From Sphingomonas sp. BK235 (GTDB taxonomy: Bacteria > Pseudomonadota > Alphaproteobacteria > Sphingomonadales > Sphingomonadaceae), in assembly GCF_004345855.1 (NCBI RefSeq), contig NZ_SLXN01000003.1, positions 579,662-643,661 of the forward strand: a stretch of DNA of 64,000 bases, in the 5' to 3' direction. The number at the start of each line of letters is the position of its first letter. Position 1 is the first letter of the stretch. Shown one piece after another: positions 60,403 through 64,000 of this stretch. Both the position numbers and the translations under genes were made by a program. Under the pieces are notes generated by a model. That model was given only the letters and a program-made list of their open reading frames with translations. It was not told the DNA's origin and made no database searches.

Positions 60403-62031
60403 ATGCGCCGCGCCCTTCTGCTCGCCAGTGCCGCGCTCGCCGCCGCGCCCGTCCATGCCGAGCCGCCGCGGCTGGTGAAGAAGGGCGACACCATGCAACT
60501 CGTCGTCAAGGGGGAGCCGCAGCTGCTGATCGCGGGTGAGCTGAGCAACTCGGCGGCATCGTCGGCGGCCTATATGGCGCCGCACTGGGCGCGGCTGCGC
60601 GCGATGCATCTCAACACCGTGCTCGCGCCGGTCTCGTGGGAGCTGATCGAGCCGGAGGAGGGGCGGTTCGACTGGTCGAGCGTCGATTCGATGCTCAAGG
60701 CGGCGCGCGCCAACGATCTCAAGCTGGTGATCCTGTGGTTCGGCGCGTGGAAGAACTCGATGTCGACCTATGTCCCATCCTGGGTGAAGCGCGACCAGGC
60801 GCGCTTCCCGCGCGCGGCGCTGCCCAACGGGCAATCGGTCGAGATCCTCTCCACCTTCGGGGGGCAGACGCTCGCCGCCGACCAGAAGGCCTATGCCGCG
60901 CTGATGGCGCATCTCGCCGCGGTCGACGCGCGCGACAATATCGTGGTGATGGCGCAGGTGGAGAATGAGATCGGCATGCTGCCGGTCGCGCGCGACTATA
61001 GCCCTGCGGCCGACGCCGCCTTCCACGCGCCCGTCCCGCGCGAGCTGGTCGACTATCTCGTCCGGCACCGCGATGCGCTGGTGCCCGAGATGCGCGCCAT
61101 GTGGGTCGACCGCGGCGCGCGGACGCAGGGCAATTGGGAGGAGTTGTTCGGCGCCGGCGACGCGGGGGCAGAGGTGTTCGCCGCCTGGCATTACGCGCGC
61201 TTCGCCGACGCGCTGACCCGCGCGGGCAAGGCCGCCTATGCGCTGCCGATGTACGTCAACGTCGCGCTCAATCGGCCGGGGCGGATACCGGGCGAATATC
61301 CGAGCGGCGGGCCGCTGCCGCATCTGATCGACGTGTGGAAGGCGGGGGCGCCGTCGATCGATTTGCTCGCGCCCGACATCTACTTCCCGAACTTCACCCG
61401 CATCGTCGACCGCTACAAGCGCGCCGACAATCCGCTCTTCATCCCCGAGGCGCACAATGCCGACAACCCGATCGTGCCGGCCAACGCGTTCTACGCGATC
61501 GGCGAGCATGACGCGATCGGCTTCGGCCCCTTCTCGATCGACTCGATCGACGAGGCACCCGGCCGGCTCAAGGACGCTTATGCGGTGCTCGACCAGTTGC
61601 GCCCCCACATCCTGGCCGCGCAGGGGACGGATCGGATGGCCGGGTTCAAGCCGCGTCAGGCCTATGACGAGTCGCTCGATTATGCGCCCGACACGCGGGT
61701 GATCGGGGATTACCGCTTCACCATCGCCTACGCCGACATCCAGCGGCCGGCGATCACGCCCGAGACCGCTGGCTATGGCGGGTTGATCATCCAGACCGGG
61801 CCGGAGGACTATCTGGTCGCGGGGCAAGGGATCACGGTGACCTTCGCACCGCGCGGGGGCGACCTGCCGCTCGCCGGGATCGATCGCGCCGAGGAGGGCG
61901 TGTTCGATGCCGACGCCCGCTGGGTCGCCGGACGTGTGCTCAACGGCGACCAGACCCATCAGGGGCGTCACATCCGGCTCGCCCCCGGCGCGTGGCAGAT
62001 CCAGAAGGTGCGGCTGTATCGGTATAAATGA
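60403..62031 (+). CDS. Exported GH35-like glycosidase (beta-galactosidase/exo-glycosidase)
   Basis: A 542-residue retaining glycosidase with a signal peptide (MRRALLLASAALAAAPVHA). The TIM barrel opens with LIAGELSNSAASSAAYMAPHWARLRAMHLNTVLAPVSWELIEPEEG, where bacterial GH35 enzymes bind. The likely acid/base is Glu in MAQVENEIGML and the nucleophile is Glu in LFIPEAHNAD. The C-terminal part (about 390-542) resembles the DUF5597 module found with GH35/GH42-type enzymes in xanthomonads and caulobacters. In a xylan locus the substrate is probably a galactosyl or arabinosyl side group, but that is inference. ATG 60403 is just after the MFS stop. Confidence 0.85.
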   Translation: MRRALLLASAALAAAPVHAEPPRLVKKGDTMQLVVKGEPQLLIAGELSNSAASSAAYMAPHWARLRAMHLNTVLAPVSWELIEPEEGRFDWSSVDSMLKAARANDLKLVILWFGAWKNSMSTYVPSWVKRDQARFPRAALPNGQSVEILSTFGGQTLAADQKAYAALMAHLAAVDARDNIVVMAQVENEIGMLPVARDYSPAADAAFHAPVPRELVDYLVRHRDALVPEMRAMWVDRGARTQGNWEELFGAGDAGAEVFAAWHYARFADALTRAGKAAYALPMYVNVALNRPGRIPGEYPSGGPLPHLIDVWKAGAPSIDLLAPDIYFPNFTRIVDRYKRADNPLFIPEAHNADNPIVPANAFYAIGEHDAIGFGPFSIDSIDEAPGRLKDAYAVLDQLRPHILAAQGTDRMAGFKPRQAYDESLDYAPDTRVIGDYRFTIAYADIQRPAITPETAGYGGLIIQTGPEDYLVAGQGITVTFAPRGGDLPLAGIDRAEEGVFDADARWVAGRVLNGDQTHQGRHIRLAPGAWQIQKVRLYRYK

Positions 62032-62155
62032 GGAGCTCAGGGGGCGAAATGTGGTTGACGCGGCGTCAAATGACCTGGCGATCTCGGCGCCGATCCTGAG
62101 CTCGACGTCATCGAATGTCGAGCGATCGCATCATCCGGCATAGGGCTTGTAAAGC

Positions 62156-62225
62156 GGTATGACCACGCCGATCGCGCGAGCACTAATTAATCCCGGGCCT
62201 TCAACGTGCTACGATTGGTCATACC
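62156..62225. promoter_or_regulatory. Inverted repeat GGTATGACCA / TGGTCATACC, GntR-like half sites
   Basis: Perfect 10-bp inverted arms at 62156-62165 and 62216-62225, 50 bp apart, around an AT-rich patch (ACTAATTAATC). Each arm contains GGT-NNN-ACC, the shape of FCD-type GntR operators; the right arm with its flank (ATTGGTCATACC) recalls the UxuR/ExuR consensus. It lies 17 bp upstream of the TTGACG at 62242. No GntR gene is in the window. Confidence 0.4.
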
Positions 62226-62241
62226 TCCGACGGCGCGCGCT

Positions 62242-62290
62242 TGACGATCTATCCCGCGACGCTTAGTTGTTTGCCTGATAGCGCTAACAG
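62242..62290 (+). promoter_or_regulatory. Candidate promoter and LacI-type operator before the SGNH esterase
   Basis: TTGACG at 62242-62247 followed by TGATAGCGCTAACA at 62277-62290, with AGCGCT at its centre. The palindrome differs from the site at 49492 at three positions and from the reverse of the site at 57313 at one. It is 29 bp downstream of the -35 hexamer, so it would sit near the transcription start. It is one of three such sites, all in promoter regions of this locus. Confidence 0.65.
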
Positions 62291-62457
62291 AAACGCGAAG
62301 GTCTGCCGCACAAAAGCGGGCGAGATCATGATGAGGAGAGAGAGGATGCGTGTCCGTCCTGCATGTCGCGACGGTCGGCTACGACGCCGCCGCCGGTAAC
62401 ATCCCTTTCCGGGGCGGCAGGTGCTGTTCGGCCTGCGCGCCCGCTTCTGATCGGTTT

Positions 62458-62530
62458 CGGCACGTCTCACCTTCCTTTCCCTGCGAGACGTGCCGATGGC
62501 TGGGCCGGCCTCCTGCGCGAGGTCGGCCCC
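62458..62530 (+). ncRNA. Two consecutive hairpins in the leader of the SGNH gene; possible small RNA or attenuator
   Basis: Hairpin 1: CGGCACGTCTC (62458-62468) and GAGACGTGCCG (62485-62495) form a perfect 11-bp stem with a CU-rich 16-base loop (ACCTTCCTTTCCCTGC). Hairpin 2: GGGCCGGCCTC (62502-62512) pairs with GAGGTCGGCCC (62519-62529), one wobble, and is followed by CTTTCTCT. The second is terminator-like. A transcript from the promoter at 62242 would be about 200-250 nt, a size usual for a small RNA. It could also be a long regulated leader. Confidence 0.35.
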
Positions 62531-62607
62531 TTTCTCTGGAGGCGTCCGTGCCCTTCTCCTCTCTTCGCCCGCCCGTGCTCCTGCGCGCGCGGGAACTTGG
62601 GCACGCG

Positions 62608-63867
62608 ATGCGCGACGCTGGTGGTCCTCGACCGCGGCGGTCGCGGGATCATGCGCGGTCGATCGCACGATGCGCGTCCGCCGCCGCGCTGCTCGCCGCT
62701 GCGCCGGCGACCGCGGCGCCCTGTAGCTGGCAGGCGGCCTGGTCGTCGTCGCAGCTCGCCCCCGCCGCGGACGCGCAGCTCGAGCCCGAGGCTTTGCGCG
62801 ACGCCACGCTGCGCCAGATCGTTCGTCCCAGCCTCGCGGGTCAGCGCGTGCGGGTGCGTTTCTCCAATGCCTTCGGGCGCGCGCCGCTGGTGATCGATGC
62901 CGCCAGCATCGCGCAAGCGGCGGCACCCACCGGCGGCGCGATCCGGCCCGCCAGCCTGCGCGCTTTGCGCTTCGCCGGGCGCGCGGCGGTGACCATCCCC
63001 GCGGGCGCCGAGTGGGTGAGCGATCCCACCACCCTCCCGGTCGCGGCGTTCGACGATCTCGCCGTGTCGCTGCATCTCGCGGACGCCCCCGATGGGCAGA
63101 CCGCGCATCCCGGCAGCCGCGCGACCTCCTATCTGACGCACGGCGACCGGACCGGCGCGGCCGATCTGCCCGACGCGCGCGCGGTCGACCGCTGGTACCT
63201 GCTCGCGGGCGTCGAGGTGGAGCGATGCGCCGCACCGGGCGGCGTGGTGGCGTTCGGCGACTCGATCACCGACGGCTATGGCGTCAAGCCCAACAGCTAC
63301 ACGCGCTGGACCGACGTGCTCGCGCGGCGTCTCGGCGGGCGTGCGGCGGTGCTCAACGCCGGGATCGGGGGCAATCGCGTGCTGCGCGACGGGCTCGGGC
63401 CGAGCGCCCTGGCACGGCTCGACCGCGACGTGTTCGGCCAGGCGGGGGTGCGCCACCTCATCCTGTTCGAGGGGGTCAACGACATCGGCATGCTGACCCG
63501 CGACGCGCCCGCCGATGCGGCGGCGCATCGCGCGCTGGTGGAGGGGGTAACCGGTGCCTATGCGCAGATCGTAGCGCGCGCACACGCGCATGGCATCACC
63601 GTCCATGCCGCGACGATCCTCCCCTTCGCGGGGAGCGCTTATTACCATCCCGGCGCCGAGTCCGAGGCGGATCGCCGCGCGATCAACGACTGGATCCGCG
63701 CGCCCGGCCATGTCGACGGCGTGATCGACCTCGACCGGCTGCTGCGCGATCCGGCGCGGCCGGCCTATCTCGCCGCGCGCTACGATAGCGGCGACGGGCT
63801 TCATCCCAATGTGGGGGGCTATCGCGCGATCGGTGAGGCGATGCCGCTCGCCGCGCTACGCCGTTGA
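62608..63867 (+). CDS. SGNH/GDSL hydrolase, probable carbohydrate esterase
   Basis: A serine esterase with the SGNH blocks visible: block I GVVAFGDSITDGYG (Ser), the Gly block LNAGIGGNRVLRDG, the Asn block ILFEGVNDIGM, and block V DSGDGLHPNVGGY with Asp and His. The N-terminal region contains a hydrophobic segment (ARCASAAALLAAAPATAA) like a signal peptide, followed by a beta-rich domain (about 45-190). In this locus an acetyl-xylan esterase role is plausible but not shown. The start is uncertain: the frame is open from 62350, but residues before the ATG at 62608 look non-coding and overlap two hairpins. The form given is 419 residues. Confidence 0.75.
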   Translation: MRDAGGPRPRRSRDHARSIARCASAAALLAAAPATAAPCSWQAAWSSSQLAPAADAQLEPEALRDATLRQIVRPSLAGQRVRVRFSNAFGRAPLVIDAASIAQAAAPTGGAIRPASLRALRFAGRAAVTIPAGAEWVSDPTTLPVAAFDDLAVSLHLADAPDGQTAHPGSRATSYLTHGDRTGAADLPDARAVDRWYLLAGVEVERCAAPGGVVAFGDSITDGYGVKPNSYTRWTDVLARRLGGRAAVLNAGIGGNRVLRDGLGPSALARLDRDVFGQAGVRHLILFEGVNDIGMLTRDAPADAAAHRALVEGVTGAYAQIVARAHAHGITVHAATILPFAGSAYYHPGAESEADRRAINDWIRAPGHVDGVIDLDRLLRDPARPAYLAARYDSGDGLHPNVGGYRAIGEAMPLAALRR

Positions 63868-63917
63868 CGACCAGAGCAATGCTGTTATTTGTCTGACTAT
63901 ATGGACCGGAGCGAGCG

Positions 63918-64000
63918 ATGACTGAGAGCACAACACCGCCGGCGCTGCGCAGCCGGGCGTGGTTCGACAATCCCGCGAACATCGACATGACCGCGCTGTA
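63918..64000 (+). CDS. xylD: IlvD/Edd-family sugar-acid dehydratase, N-terminal fragment (D-xylonate dehydratase, XylD-like)
   Basis: Only the first 27 codons are in the window; the gene runs off the right edge. The visible protein, MTESTTPPALRSRAWFDNPANIDMTAL, matches the opening of D-xylonate / L-arabonate dehydratases (RSRxWFDNPxxxDMTALYLER), the third Weimberg step. The match to Caulobacter XylD as I recall it is close. Its position 50 bp after the esterase fits the pathway gap left by the xylX operon. The Fe-S cysteines and the rest of the enzyme lie outside the window, so the substrate is not proved. Confidence 0.72.
   Translation, partial: MTESTTPPALRSRAWFDNPANIDMTAL

Noticed and set aside
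1..64000. CRISPR arrays, tRNA or rRNA genes, insertion sequences, prophage or defence islands
   Set aside because: No regular short repeat-spacer series, transposase, integrase, capsid or defence motif was seen, and no cloverleaf candidate was noticed in the short gaps. Reading by eye could miss a single tRNA.

Overview
The window looks like chromosomal DNA of a sphingomonad (order Sphingomonadales, probably Sphingomonas or a close relative). It is GC-rich throughout and carries alphaproteobacterial gene sets: the CckA phosphorelay kinase, rpsT next to dnaA, secB divergent from a Tim44-family protein followed by mltA and a Smr protein, ubiE-ubiB-x-coaBC, a TonB-dependent receptor with periplasmic hydrolases, and a ManD closely resembling the Novosphingobium type as I recall it. 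No tRNA, rRNA, CRISPR array, insertion sequence or prophage was seen.

Layout. 1-5450: housekeeping genes (metallophosphatase, galU, ThiF/MoeB-like E1 enzyme, dut) and an exported M20 peptidase. 5513-18764: an accessory stretch with a large TonB-dependent receptor, a secreted esterase-like protein, an M24 peptidase, a MarR regulator, a FAD oxidoreductase, a BASS-type transporter, and a LysR / isochorismatase-family hydrolase / luciferase-like monooxygenase / pirin cluster. 18843-49420: core genes, namely CoA and ubiquinone biosynthesis (coaBC, ubiB, ubiE), mutM, rpsT, dnaA, trpS, murJ, secB, tim44-like, mltA, smr, dapE, slt, dapA, smpB, cckA with an adjacent receiver protein, ilvD, a DUF885 protein and a GGDEF-EAL protein.

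49421-64000 is a glucuronoxylan/xylose utilisation locus. The xylX-xylB-xylC-transporter operon and the truncated xylD-like gene at the right edge supply most of the Weimberg (oxidative, non-phosphorylating) pathway from D-xylose to 2-oxoglutarate semialdehyde. A LacI regulator and an exported GH67 alpha-glucuronidase lie on the minus strand. Mannonate dehydratase, a hexuronate-type MFS carrier, a GH35-like glycosidase and an SGNH esterase lie on the plus strand. Together they would strip acetyl and glucuronosyl decorations from xylan fragments and feed xylose and glucuronate to central metabolism. Three near-identical palindromes of the form TGNTAGCGCTANCA lie upstream of the xylX operon, between aguA and manD, and before the esterase, which suggests one LacI regulon. 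The 2-oxoglutarate semialdehyde dehydrogenase, glucuronate isomerase and fructuronate reductase are not in the window.

Other structure worth noting: four copies of a long inverted repeat built on the core GTCATCCCGGAC, always between genes; a 22-bp perfect palindrome just before the dnaA ribosome-binding site; and a 14-bp divergent dapE/cupin gap in which one palindrome supplies both Shine-Dalgarno sequences. Annotation was done by reading only, with no database searches, so family names rest on recognised motifs and remembered homologues.
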